Positions 42,791-52,709 of a stretch of DNA of 64,000 nucleotides are shown one piece after another. Made by a program: the position numbers and the translations under genes. Location: the NCBI GenBank assembly GCA_963383645.1, contig OY726564.1:111953040-112017039 (forward strand), in the 5' to 3' direction. The stretch's first letter is position 1. Every line of letters starts with the position of its first letter. Source of the DNA: Muscardinus avellanarius. Its lineage: Eukaryota > Chordata > Mammalia > Rodentia > Gliridae. A model generated the notes under the pieces. The model was not told the DNA's origin. It worked only from the letters and a program-made list of their open reading frames with translations, and searched no databases.

Positions 42791-43375
42791 GAAGAAGGAG
42801 AAGGAGAAGGAGAAGGAGAAGGAGAAGGAGAAGGAGAAGGAGAAGGAGAAGAAGAGGAGGAGGAGGGGGAGGAGGAGGAGGAGGAGGAGGAGGAATGAAA
42901 CGTGGGTTCAATCCCCAGGACCACAGAAGAAGAAGAAGACGAAGAAGAAGGAGGAGGAGGAGGAGGAGGAGGAGGAGGAGGAGGAGGAGGAGGAATGAAA
43001 CGTTGGTTCAATCCCCAGGACCACAGAAGAAGACGAAGAAGAAGAAGAAGAAGAAGAAGAAGAAGAAGAAGAAGAGGAGGAGGAGGAGGAGGAGGAGGAG
43101 GAGGAGGAGGAGGAGGAGGAGGAGGAGGAGGAGGAATGAAACGTGGGTTCAATCCCCAGGACCACAGAAGAAGAAGAAGAAGACGAAGAAGAAGAAGGAG
43201 GAGGAGGAGGAGGAGGAGGAGGAGGAGGAGGAGGAGGAGGAATGAAACGTGGGTTCAATCCCCAGGACCACAGAAGAAGAAGAAGAAGAAGACGAAGAAG
43301 AAGAAGAAGGAGGAGGAGGAGGAGGAGGAGGAGGAGGAGGAGGAGGAGGAGGAGGAGGAGGAGGAATGAAACGTG
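42781..43375 (+). repeat. Higher-order GAA/GGA array carrying SINE ends
   Basis: Five anchors begin aatgaaacgt at 42894, 42994, 43135, 43241 and 43365 (spacing 100, 141, 106 and 124 bp). The first four continue with ggttcaatccccaggaccacag, i.e. the end of the SINE right half with its Pol III B box. Each unit then has (GAA)n with one GAC interruption, followed by (GGA)n. The first tract after the seed SINE is (GAAGGA)n. Outside the anchors the strand is almost all purine. The tract lengths vary, so growth is by slippage plus unequal exchange. The long Glu, Gly, Arg, Ser and Pro frames here are not genes. Confidence 0.92.
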
Positions 43376-43925
43376 TGTACACAAAATTACCAATTCCACT
43401 CTCCGAGACTGAGGGAGGAGGCGGGAGGGGTGCGGCCCAGAGGGAGGCCGCCCAGAGCGGTGCGCATGTCTGTTTCTATCGCTCTAGTGCCGATATGATC
43501 TATAATTACGACGCATCAAATAAAAGCACAGAGGACTTGTGCTCTTCGGTAGGAAAAGCTACCTGCAGCCTACGCTTTTGCACAACTTTTTTTTTTTTTT
43601 CTATTTCTCAACATTCATTGTCGAAACCTAACTGGAATTCCTTCCTATTTTTAATCCTCTTTCAACAAAGTGTGAGCTGAATGTACACACCAGTTTTTGT
43701 CTTTATCCACCAACACCTTGGTTGGAGACAGACTGCATTGCCTGCGACTCCCAAGTGGGACTGCGCCTTCTGGTGTCCTCGAAACACCCTGTGTTGAGGC
43801 GACAGATCCATCGGGAGGGTGGTGAAGCTGCCGGCCCTGCTGGCTGACCTTGGCGATCTTGGCTTCTTTTCCTAGAGCATGTACTAGTGTTCGTATAGTA
43901 TGCGGTATTAAAGAACGTTAATACA
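43376..43925. other. Non-repeat stretch
   Basis: It contains GC-rich 43410-43470, a T(14) tract near 43590, and no exon with clear borders. Confidence 0.4.
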
Positions 43926-44166
43926 GAGCCAGGCGAGGTGGCGCTTTCTGTCATCCCAGCACTTGGGAGGCTGAGACAGGAGGATCACTAGCTAGCCTCC
44001 GCAACTTAGTGAGACCCTTACTGAGCATATTTGCAAGAATTCTTTCAAAAAAAAAAAAACAAAACAGTATGGTGGTGCAGGCCTGTAATCCCTGTACTTA
44101 AGAGAGGGAGGCAAGCAGGTTCAAGGCCAGCCTAAATAATTTAGCCAGGCTCTCAGCAAGATGCTG

Positions 44167-44214
<48 letters not shown>

Positions 44215-44395
44215 CATACACACACACACACACACAAAAATAATAATGATAAATAATAATAATAAAGGGCTGGGGTGTAGCTTGGATGTACAATTCCCTT
44301 GGGTTCAATCTTTAGTACCAAAAATAAAAATAAAATAGGATTGGGAGTGTAGCTTGGAGGTAAAATGCTTCTGGGTTCTTTTTCTGGTACCAAAA
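43926..44395 (+). mobile_element. Stacked sense SINEs with (CA)n linker
   Basis: A left half at 43926-44060 and a second at 44065-44168, whose linker has turned into (CA)n (44170-44236, one tgcat break). The right half follows at 44268-44318, then another lone right half at 44338-44392. Confidence 0.85.
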
Positions 44396-44576
44396 TGGTG
44401 GTGTGGGGGGGGGGGAGATAGGATGATAAAGACTTAATTATACTAGAATAGGTTTTTAAATATATAGAGAAAAACTGTTGTTAGTACATTATTAAAATAT
44501 TAATAGTAACATATCATACTATCCATACATTATTATATAACATATTTTTCTTGTTTTCTTTTCTTTCTCTTTTTTT

Positions 44577-45003
44577 TGTGGTACTAGGGGTTAAATTCAG
44601 GGGCAGTCTACCTCCGAGCTATACCCTCAACCCTATTTTTTATTCTTCATTATGAAACAGGGTATCACTAAGTTCCGGGGGAGGGGGGTCACTAAGTAGC
44701 TGAGGCTGTCCGCAAACCACGATCCTCCTGCCTCAGCCTCCCAAATACTGGGATTACAAGCGTGCGCCACCACACCCGGCTTCTTGTTTTCTTTTTTTTT
44801 TTCTTTTTTTTTTTTTTGGTGGTGGTACTGGGGTTCCTGGAAGCCCTTCTACCTCCGGGCTACACTCCCAGACCTATTTTTACATTTTTATTGGAAACAG
44901 GGTCTCCTAAGCCAGCGCACGCGGCTGGCTTCGAACCTGCGCGATCCTCCTGTCTCTGCCTCCCAAGCGCGGGGATTACAAGCGTGCGCCACCACGCCCG
45001 GCG
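44577..45003 (-). mobile_element. Antisense type A then antisense type B
   Basis: Type A is at 44577-44782. T-rich 44790-44817 follows, then a complete antisense type B (44818-45003). 'ggcttcttgttttc' appears on both sides of the type-B copy (44779-44792 and 45004-45017), an exact 14-bp target duplication. Confidence 0.93.
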
Positions 45004-45069
45004 GGCTTCTTGTTTTCATTAAAAGTATTTGCAGTGTTTTATAAAAAGCAACTGAGGGAGTACAATGGA

Positions 45070-45237
45070 AAACTCTGGTAATCCTAGTACGTGGGAGGCT
45101 GAGACAGGAGGATTGTAGGTTAGAGGCCAACCAGTGGTAATTTAGCAAGACTCTGTTTCAAAATAAAAAATAAAAAGGCTGGGGGTATAACTCAGAGGTA
45201 GACTGGCCCTGGCTTCTATTCCCAGCGCCACAACCCA
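45070..45237 (+). mobile_element. 5'-truncated sense SINE
   Basis: It starts 'aactctggtaatcctagtacgtggg'. The right half ends 'ggcttctattcccagcgcc'. Confidence 0.85.
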
Positions 45238-45374
45238 CAAAGAACAACGGAGGCAGAAGGATCGCCTCTTAGGCCTTCCCCACGGCTTTATCTTATTATC
45301 TCTGATAATTACATTGAATTCTTTGAAAACAGTGAATTTAATAATGTTCATTTGCTGGCTTTTTCTTTCATTCT

Positions 45375-45617
45375 TTCTTTTTTCTTTTTCTTTTTCTTTT
45401 TTTTTTTTTTTTTTGGAGGTACTGGGGATAGAACCCAGGGGCGTTCTATCTCCAACTGACACCCCCAGACCTTTTTATGTTTTATTTCGAAACAGGTTCT
45501 CACTAAGTTGCTGAGGGTTTCGTTACATTGCTGAGGCTGGCCTTACACTCGCGATCCTCCTGGCTGGGCCTCCCCAGTACTAGGATTACAGGCATATGCC
45601 ACCATCCCTGGCTTATC
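45375..45617 (-). mobile_element. B1-ID SINE, antisense, CTTTT-rich tail
   Basis: (TTTTTC)n/T tract at 45375-45414, 'gatagaacccaggggcgttctatctcc', then the left half to 'accatccctggc'. Confidence 0.9.
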
Positions 45618-46158
45618 CCCTGGCTTTTGTCCCTGTAAATTGAGCAGTCTTCACAAGACAAGAGTACATCTACCAGGGATACAGGAGTTGTGGGGCATAA
45701 ACAGGTGGGAATGTGGCTGCAGTCAGAAAATAAAGGGTCTCAATCTAAGGGAGAAGACAGCCTGGAGGCGGGAGTCCGAGAGGCATCAGATGTGAAGGTT
45801 CACGAGTTTCCCCTCCGCAGAAGAGCGCAGCCTGAACAGCCGGCCACAGGGGGCACCTGGGAAATCCTGGAGTCAGATGTGAGGGCCGGGGCTTGTGCAA
45901 TCAGAGTCCACACCGATGAGGGAGTGTGGGTTTCAAAGGGTATTTGGCTTCCAGCCTCTGACTCAGCTGCCTCAGACACAAAAAGATGAAGAAAATGAGG
46001 AAGTTCATGGGAAGGTAGGGCGTAAAGCAAGGCCGGGGCCGCTGCTGGGGGCGATTGTCTTAATTTATGAGGTTAAAGGAGTTGGATTCAGAGCCACCGA
46101 ACTGGTATCTTCACAGTACTCTGTCTTGTGATAAGAAACAGACCCAGATGGGCCCTTC
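45618..46158. other. Non-repeat stretch holding a CTCF-like motif
   Basis: Frames of 99 and 78 codons overlap here (45690-46131) but show no domain. See 45843-45856. Confidence 0.4.
45843..45856 (+). promoter_or_regulatory. CTCF-like motif
   Basis: gccacagggggcac matches the 10-base core YAGRKGGCRS fully, but only 1 of the 4 bases before it. Same orientation as the motif at 40049. Confidence 0.4.
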
Positions 46159-46159
46159 C

Positions 46160-46355
46160 AGCCGGGCGTGGTGGCACACACTTGTAATCCCAGTACTTGG
46201 GAGGTTGGGACAGCAGGATCCAGGTTCGTGGCCAGCCTCAGCTACTGCGTGAAGCTCTTCATAACTTAGTGAGACCCTGTTTCAAAATAAAAACTAGGGC
46301 TGAGGGTACAGCTTGGGAGGTAGAATGCCCCTGGGATCCATCCTCAGTATGGCAA
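46160..46355 (+). mobile_element. B1-ID SINE, type A
   Basis: Full length; right half 'gggctgagggtacagcttgggaggtagaatgcccctggg'. Confidence 0.92.
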
Positions 46356-46418
46356 AAAAAGAAAGAAAAAGAAAGAAGGAAAGAAAGGAAGGAAGGAAGG
46401 AAAGGAAGGAAGGAAGGA

Positions 46419-46466
<48 letters not shown>

Positions 46467-46475
46467 AAAGAAAGA
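46356..46475 (+). repeat. (GAAA)n/(GGAA)n SINE-tail tract
   Basis: About 110 bp of purines: mixed first half, almost perfect (GAAA)n in the second. Confidence 0.95.
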
Positions 46476-46584
46476 ATCAGATCCGCTATTCTGAGACGAG
46501 GTAAGAAGTCTGAGGATGACTCCCCATGTCTGCTCACTGAGTCAGGGAGACAGGGCCTATCCAGAGCTCAAGTAAAACAGCCAG

Positions 46585-47065
46585 CCTCCCAGCGTGGTGG
46601 CGCACGCTTGTATTCCCAGGACTTGGGAGGCTGAGACAGGAGGATCGCAGGTTCAAAGCCAGCCTCAGCAATTTAGTGAGGCTCTCCACAACCTAGTGAG
46701 GCCCTCTTTCAAAATTAAAAATAAAAAGGAGCTGAGCGTGGCAGCATATACCTATATTCCCAGGACTCAAGAGGATGGGACAGAAAGATGGCAGGTTTGT
46801 GGCCAGTCTCAGCAAGTAGGGAGGCTCTCAGCAACTTAGCAAGATCCTGTTTCAAAACCAAAAAATAAGCCAAGCGCAACTGACGCACAACTGTAATTCC
46901 TGGACTTGGGAGATTGAGACAGGAGAGTCACAGGTTCAAGGACAGCCTCAGCAAGTAGTGAGACTCTCATCAACCTAGAGAGACTCTGCTTCAAAGTAAA
47001 AATAAATATGACTGGGTGGGGGTATAGCTCAGAGGTAGAATGTCCCTGGGTTCAGTTCAATCCCC

Positions 47066-47068
<3 letters not shown>
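46585..47068 (+). mobile_element. Three sense SINE units in series
   Basis: Left halves at 46585-46728 and 46729-46865, each ending in an A-rich linker, then a full copy at 46868-47068. Its right half has a duplicated 'ttcagttcaatcc'. The first two have no right halves. Confidence 0.88.

Positions 47069-47110
<42 letters not shown>
47069..47110 (+). repeat. (AC)n as SINE tail
   Basis: Directly after 'ccccagt'. Confidence 0.96.
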
Positions 47111-47112
<2 letters not shown>

Positions 47113-47620
47113 TAAACAAACCAGCTGGTCCTCTTTGGCCTCCCCAATCTGAAATACTACTTTGAGAAGCAGCCATAGCACAGGGGGCGGTGACCATTGC
47201 TCCATGTGGACCTGGAGACTGTGATTTCCAGGTGTCGGAAGGGAAGGGTGGCATAAACAGACAGACAGACCAGTAGCTGTCCGTTCGTCCTGGCAGAGCT
47301 ATGCCCGTGAAGGGTCCACAGACGGAGTGCTTGGCAGTCTTTACTGAGCTGCCAGAAGACGCCGGGTCTCATTGCTGGGCTGTCTGTCAGTGAGCCACTA
47401 AGGCTCCGTCTCTCCGGGTGTGACGCGACACCCAGTGTCCCGTTGAGGTCTGACAGAGCCAGGAGGACACGCTAGGAGTCGCTGTGACCTTGAGCAGGTC
47501 GACCTGGCCCCGAGTTGGGGCTCTGAAGGTGGCGCCAAGGAAAGCCATGTTTCCTGCCGAAATATTTGATGCAATAGAAGGAGGAGAGGAAGCCACCCAA
47601 ACCGCCTTCAAGGCTTTTCT
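47111..47620. other. Non-repeat stretch
   Basis: GC-richer. 47480-47610 has a coding-like frame (VGALKVAPRKAMFPAEIFD) that then runs into a SINE. No splice pair supports it. Confidence 0.35.
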
Positions 47621-47624
47621 CTTT

Positions 47625-48056
47625 GCAGTCCTGGGGATGGAACCCAGGGGCATTCTACCTCCGAGCTACACCTCCAGCCCTATTTTTGATTATTTTGAAA
47701 CAGGATCTCACTGAGTTGCAAAGGGCCTCACTAAGTAGTAGCTAAGGCTGTCCTTGAACCACGATCTTCCTGTCTCCGCCTTCCAAATGCTGGGATTACA
47801 AGCGTGTGCCACCACGCCCGGCTCTTCAAGTCTTTGTGTGTGTGTGTGTGTGTGTGGTACTGGGGGTGGAACACAGAAGCTTTCTACCTCCGGGCTATAC
47901 TCCCAGACCTATTTTATACTTTATTTGGAAACAGGGTCTCACTAAGTTGCTGAGAGCCTCGCTAAGTAGCTGAGGCTGGCTTCGAACCTGTGTGATCCTC
48001 CTGTCTCAGCCTCCCAAGCGCTGGATTACAAGCGTGCGCCACCACACCCGGCCTGC
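47625..48056 (-). mobile_element. Two antisense SINEs with (TG)n between
   Basis: 47628-47823, (TG)10 at 47836-47856, then 47857-48054. 'ctcttcaagtctt' occurs at 47823-47835 and again at 48056-48068, an exact 13-bp target duplication of the second element. Confidence 0.92.
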
Positions 48057-48203
48057 TCTTCAAGTCTTACTAATTCCTTCCATGTGTAGCAGAAACTGTC
48101 ATCTGCTCGTGTGTTGCACTGATGTCCTCAGGTCAACATTCCAGGCTACTATCTAAGACCGATCTTGCCTGACAACCTTTAGAAGATATCCAGATTTTGT
48201 TCT

Positions 48204-48398
48204 GGGCGCGGTGGTCTGTGCCTGCAGTCTCAGTACTTGGGAGGCTGAGTTAGGACAATCACAGGTTTGAGGCCAGCCTCGGCATCTTAGTGAGGCTGAC
48301 CTTGGCAACTCAGCAAGACTCTGCTTCAAAATAAAAAATAAAAAGGGCTGGAAGTGTGGCCCAGAGGTAGAAGGTCCCTAGATTTGATCTCCAGTATC
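48204..48398 (+). mobile_element. B1-ID SINE, type A, diverged
   Basis: Right half 'gggctggaagtgtggcccagaggtagaaggtccctagatttgatctcc'. Confidence 0.87.
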
Positions 48399-48399
48399 A

Positions 48400-48880
48400 C
48401 GGGGGAGGGGGAGATCATAAATAATATTAATGTAACCGAACTAAGTGGCAATTCTCAGTCCTTTGCTCTCACCTCACCTTTTTTAAATTTAAACACATTC
48501 TTCCCTTGCTGCCAGAAAGCACAGGTTTCCTCCTACCTCTCTGGCTGTTCCTTCTTCTGGCCCATGGCCCTCAGCAGTGAGGCGTAGGGTTTAGCCCGTC
48601 CACTTCTTCTATCCTGTGCTCTGGGTGACTCCATCCAGTCGTATGGCTTAGATATAGTCTATATATTGACAGTATCTAAACTTATAAAAAAGTTATTCTC
48701 CTCAAGACCCGCATCAAGAATCCCACCAAACCATGAAGCCCACAACGATATCATGACTGAGCTATCCCAGTAGAGCTCAGAGGGAAAGTTGCAAGGTCTA
48801 CCTTACGGGAGAAAATAACTATGTACTCGGGAAACATCGCAGTTGAAGGACAACTGAGCTTATCAGAAATTTGGGGACCA

Positions 48881-48883
<3 letters not shown>
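48400..48883. other. Non-repeat stretch
   Basis: Nothing recognised. Confidence 0.4.
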
Positions 48884-48930
<47 letters not shown>

Positions 48931-48965
48931 GGGGAATTACTGGGGAGATTAAACCCAGGGGCATT
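48884..48965 (-). mobile_element. (TG)n and antisense right-half stub
   Basis: (TG)23 at 48884-48929, then 'attactggggagattaaacccaggggcatta', where the element stops. Confidence 0.85.
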
Positions 48966-49012
48966 ATATTATAAAATAAATAGGAGAATGTTTCAGGTTA
49001 AAAAAAATTGGT

Positions 49013-49230
49013 AGCCGGGCGTGGTGGCACACGCTTGTAATCCTCGCCCTTGGGAGGCGGAGACAGGAGGATCGCGCAGGTTCGAAGCCAGCCGCGCTGG
49101 CTTAAGAGACCCTGTTTCCAAATTTTAAAAAGTATAAAAACAGGTCTGAGGGTGTAGCCCAGAGGTAGAAGGAGGGCTTCCAGAAACCCCAGTACCACCA
49201 CCAAAAATAAATAAATAAATAAATAGGTTA
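49013..49230 (+). mobile_element. B1-ID SINE, type B
   Basis: Full length with an (AAAT)n tail; 'gtctgagggtgtagcccagaggtagaaggagggcttccag'. Confidence 0.92.
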
Positions 49231-49265
49231 TCTGAATCCCCATGTCCTTAAAAAGCTCGTGCTTA

Positions 49266-49458
49266 GCCAAGTATGGTGATGCATGCCCATAATCTCAGGG
49301 AGGCCGAAACAGGAGGATCACAGATTTGAGATCAGCCTCATCAACTTAGCAAGACTCTCAGCCTACTTACACCCTGTTTCAAAAACAAAACATAAAAAGG
49401 GCCAGGGGTATAGCTTGGTGGTTGAACATTCCTGGGTTCATTCCCCAGCACCCCAAAA
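49266..49458 (+). mobile_element. B1-ID SINE, type A
   Basis: The left half lacks 'gtacttgggaggctgag' ('aatctcagggaggccgaaac'). Confidence 0.88.
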
Positions 49459-49474
49459 AAATAAAAAATAAAGA

Positions 49475-49920
49475 AAAGCTCTGTGCTGACTGTCCTTGTC
49501 GGTCAGCAACAATGGCAGGAAAGGGTTGCCATGAAGTGGAATAACAGGATCCAGGAGGAGGCGGCCAGGTGGCAGCACTGAATCATTAGAGACAAGACAG
49601 ATGCAATTACCACATTAAGCTGCGCAGAGGAAGTGTTAATCAAGTGTTTTAACACAGGAGATTTGCGGCGGTAATTAACAATGACACGATTCCTGGCGGT
49701 GAGTAGATGGGCAGCCGAGAGAAGGTGTGCTTTAGAAAAACTCTGGGTCCTTAGAGGACACAAGAGGCAGTCATGTACAATTACACATTTAGAAACATTT
49801 TGCTAGACTTGTATTCACAAGGTGTAGTATTAGAGGTTTTCAAGATTTAAATTTTCCCTTTTTACTTTGTGCTGTAAGAAACATTTTGAAATATTTGGTG
49901 ATAATCAGTATAAAGGTTAT
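49475..49920. promoter_or_regulatory. Candidate conserved regulatory element
   Basis: Non-repeat DNA with a CTCF-like core (49562-49575) and homeodomain-type TAAT words in about 90 bp (gcaattacc, cattaag, gttaatc, gcggtaattaacaatg at about 49603-49683). No open frame of note. Assigned only by motif density. Confidence 0.3.
49562..49575 (+). promoter_or_regulatory. CTCF-like motif
   Basis: cggccaggtggcag matches CCASYAGRKGGCRS at 12 of 14 positions, forward orientation. Confidence 0.38.
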
Positions 49921-49925
49921 AGAAG

Positions 49926-49955
49926 CCCTGGGTTCAATCCCCAGCACCACACACG

Positions 49956-49992
<37 letters not shown>

Positions 49993-50245
49993 TGCATAAC
50001 ATAGGACATAAACCAGTATTATAGCCCGGTGTGGTGGCGAATGCTTGTAATCCTCGTGCTTGGGAGGCTGAGACGGGGATCGTGCAGGTTCGAAGCCAGC
50101 CTCGGCTACTGAGTGAGGCTCTCAGCACCTTAGTGAGACCCTGTTTCCAAATAAAATATAAAATAGGTCTGGGAGTGTAGCCCGGAGGTAGAAAGCCCCT
50201 GGACTCCACCCCCAGTACCACACATACACACAAATAAATAAATAA
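49926..50245 (+). mobile_element. Right-half stub with (CA)n, then type-B SINE
   Basis: 'agccctgggttcaatccccagcacc' leads into (CA)n (49946-49989). A mixed-type copy (50023-50222) follows with 'gtctgggagtgtagcccggaggtagaaagcccctgg'. 'ccagtattata' / 'acggtattata' flank it. Confidence 0.9.
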
Positions 50246-50354
50246 AACGGTATTATACAATTCTTACCTTCTAAATATAAACTTAATACATAATAATATT
50301 ATTATATCATATATAAATTAACAGAGTATAATTATAGCCTAGAAGGAACTTTCA

Positions 50355-50475
50355 GGTTCTGCCAAGATGGAGGAACAGAGACCTGATTTACCCTCCTACC
50401 TAAAACAAAGAATTGACTGAAATTCATTGAGAGACATAGGCTAAGTGCACTTAAAAGAAACAGAAAAACTCAGCC
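50355..50475 (+). mobile_element. L1 5' end fragment
   Basis: 'tgccaagatggaggaacagagacctga ... cctacctaaaacaaagaattgactgaaattcattgagagaca ... ttaaaagaaacagaaaaactcag' has the word order of a mammalian L1 5' end. No ORF1 or ORF2 follows. Confidence 0.5.
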
Positions 50476-50477
50476 AG

Positions 50478-50695
50478 CCAGGTGTGGTGGAACACATCTG
50501 TAATCCCAACACGTGGGAGGCTGAAACAGGAGGATCGTAGGTTAGAGCCCAGCCTCCGCAATTTAGCAAGACCCCTCAGCAGTTTAGCAAGCTCCTGTTT
50601 CTAAATAAAAATCAAGTAAGGCTGGGGGTATCACTTGGAGGTAGAATGCCCCTGGGTTCAATCCCCAGGATCACCAAATAAATAAATAAATAAAT
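50478..50695 (+). mobile_element. B1-ID SINE, type A
   Basis: Full length, (AAAT)n tail. It interrupts the L1 piece just after 'aaaactcag'. Confidence 0.92.
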
Positions 50696-50796
50696 AATAA
50701 AAAGGAAAGAAAGATATAAAATGTAACTTAACATTCTCAGATATACGACATAGCATCCATGAAATAAAATAATAAATATCTACTTTTGTTGTTATT

Positions 50797-51150
50797 GTTG
50801 TGTGTGTGTGTGTGTGTGTTTTCTGGGGATGGAACCCAGGGGCATTTGACCTCCCAGCTATACCCCAAGCCTATTTTTTATTCTTTTGGAAACAGGGTCT
50901 CTTAAGCCAGCACGGCTGGCTTCGAACCTGCGCCATCCTCCTGTCTCCGATCCTCCTGTCTCTGCCTCCCAAGTGCGGGGATTACAAGCGTGCGCCGCCA
51001 CGCCCGCCTATTCTTTATTTTCAAACAGGGTCTCACTGAGTTGCAAAGGGCCTCGCTAAGCAGCTGAGGCTGGCCTTGAGCCACGATCGTCCTGTCTCAG
51101 CCTCCCGAATGCTGGGATGAGCAGCATGTGGCACCACGCCTGGACTGTTG
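50797..51150 (-). mobile_element. Type-A SINE with a type-B left half inside
   Basis: (TG)n, antisense type-A right half (50825-50878), a type-B left half (50885-51007; 'aagccagcacggctggcttcgaacctgc', with a duplicated 'gatcctcctgtctc'), then the type-A left half (51015-51148). Confidence 0.87.
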
Positions 51151-51164
51151 TTTTTGTTCTTATC

Positions 51165-51540
51165 TTTGTGGTACTGAAATTGAGCCCAGGGGTCTGTACG
51201 ACTGAGCTACAGCCCAGTTATTGTTGCTATTGTTTAATTTGAGAAAGGTCTCACCATATTGCCCTCACTGTATTGCTGGCCTTAAATTTATGATTGTCCT
51301 TCCTCAGCCTCTCCAATACTTGGCTTTACACGTGTGTACCACTTCTGTGTGGTGCCCCACATCTGTAATCCCAATATATGAGACTGAGACAGGAGGATCA
51401 CAAGTTCCAGGCCAGCATTAGAAACTGAGATGGACCCTCAGCAACTTTAGTGAGACCCTGCTTCAAAATAAAAAATAAAACAGGGATGGGAGTGTCACTC
51501 AGATGTGCGGTGCCGTGGGTTCAATCCGAAGAACCAGAAA
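51165..51540. mobile_element. Antisense SINE then sense SINE
   Basis: 51165-51335 is antisense and old ('gaaattgagcccaggggtctgtacgactgagctac', near canonical ID). 51340-51535 is sense type A. Confidence 0.83.
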
Positions 51541-51584
51541 CCTAGACAACCATTAAGTGAGGCAAAATTAAAAGTACAACCAAG

Positions 51585-51889
51585 CTGGGCATTTGAGAGG
51601 CTGAGACAGGAGGGTCCGGGTCTGCGGCCAGCCTCAGCGACTTAGGCCCTCTGCAACTTAGTGAGAGCCTATTTCAAATTAAAAATTAAAAATAGGGCTG
51701 GGGCCGGGCGTGGTGGCGCACGCTTGTAATCCCCGCGCTTGGGAGGCGGAGACAGGAGGATCGCGCAGGTTTGAAGCCAGCCGCGCGCGCTGGCTTAGGA
51801 GACCCTGTTTCCAAATAAAAATGTAAAAATAGGTCTGGGAGTGTAGCCCAGAGGTAGAAGGGCTTCCAGGAACCCCAGTACCACAAAAA

Positions 51890-51928
<39 letters not shown>

Positions 51929-51990
51929 ATATAGGGCTGGGGGTGTAATTCAGAGGTAGAATGCCCTGGGTTCCATCCCCAGTACTGCAA
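51585..51990 (+). mobile_element. Type-A SINE split by type-B SINE
   Basis: Host left half 51585-51703. Type-B insert 51704-51930 (with a 46-bp AAAT tail). Host right half 51931-51990. The 12-bp direct repeat atagggctgggg at 51692-51703 and 51931-51942 is the target duplication. Confidence 0.94.
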
Positions 51991-51993
51991 AAA

Positions 51994-52060
51994 AGGAAGA
52001 GGAGGAGGAGGAGGAGAAGGAGGAGGAGGAGGAGGAGGAGGAGGAGGAGGAGAAAGAAAG
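51994..52060 (+). repeat. (GGA)n SINE-tail tract
   Basis: GAGGAG repeats with a few GAA, right after 'ccagtactgc'. Confidence 0.95.
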
Positions 52061-52224
52061 AAAAAAGAAAGTATAACAGAAAGAAAAGAAAAAAACCAAT
52101 CCTTGTTCTTGCATCAGTTGTGAGTAATGCTTGTATAAAAGTCACAACAGATACCGAGTCTTCATCTGCCACCTCACTAGATGAAGGGAGGAGGGACAGG
52201 GACATCTAAGTATAAAATTCTGAT

Positions 52225-52532
52225 GGGCGTGGTGGCGCACATTGTAATCCCAGTATTTGAAAGGCTGAGACAGGAGGATCGCGGTTCATGGACAGCCTCA
52301 GCTACTACTTTTGCAACTCAGTGAGATCCTGTTTCAAAATAAAGAATAAGCCGGGCGTGGTGGCGCACGCTTATAATCCCCACGCTTGGGAGGCGGAGAC
52401 AGGAGGATCGCACAGGTTCAAAGCCAGCCGCGCTGGTTTAAGAGACCCTGTTTCCAAATAAAAAATGTAAAATAGGTCTGTGAGTATAGTCCGGAGGTAG
52501 AAGGGTTTCCAGGAACCCCAGTACCACCAAAA

Positions 52533-52580
<48 letters not shown>

Positions 52581-52632
52581 GACTGGGGGTGTAACCTGGA
52601 GGTAGAATGCCCTTCATCCCAAGTGCTGCAAA
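52225..52632 (+). mobile_element. Type-A SINE split by type-B SINE with (GA)n tail
   Basis: Host left half 52225-52350. Insert 52352-52533 plus (GA)21 (52534-52577). Host right half 52578-52632, lacking 'cctgggttcc'. Confidence 0.9.
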
Positions 52633-52709
52633 AAAAAAAAGTATAAAATGCTTTTGAATGTGGAAGTGGTAAAGAGTAGCAAATGTTTGATATTTAAAAC
52701 CATGCTATC

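Noticed and set aside
42894..43375. Regular anchor-plus-variable pattern that resembles a CRISPR array
   Set aside because: The 'spacers' are simple GAA/GGA tracts, the anchor is a SINE end, and the genome is mammalian.
42532..43680. Long poly-Glu, poly-Gly, poly-Arg, poly-Pro/Ser/Leu frames
   Set aside because: These are translations of the GAA/GGA array in all frames, with no promoter or splice context.
45690..45989. 99-codon frame as an exon
   Set aside because: It overlaps other frames of similar length on both strands. There is no acceptor/donor pair and no known motif.
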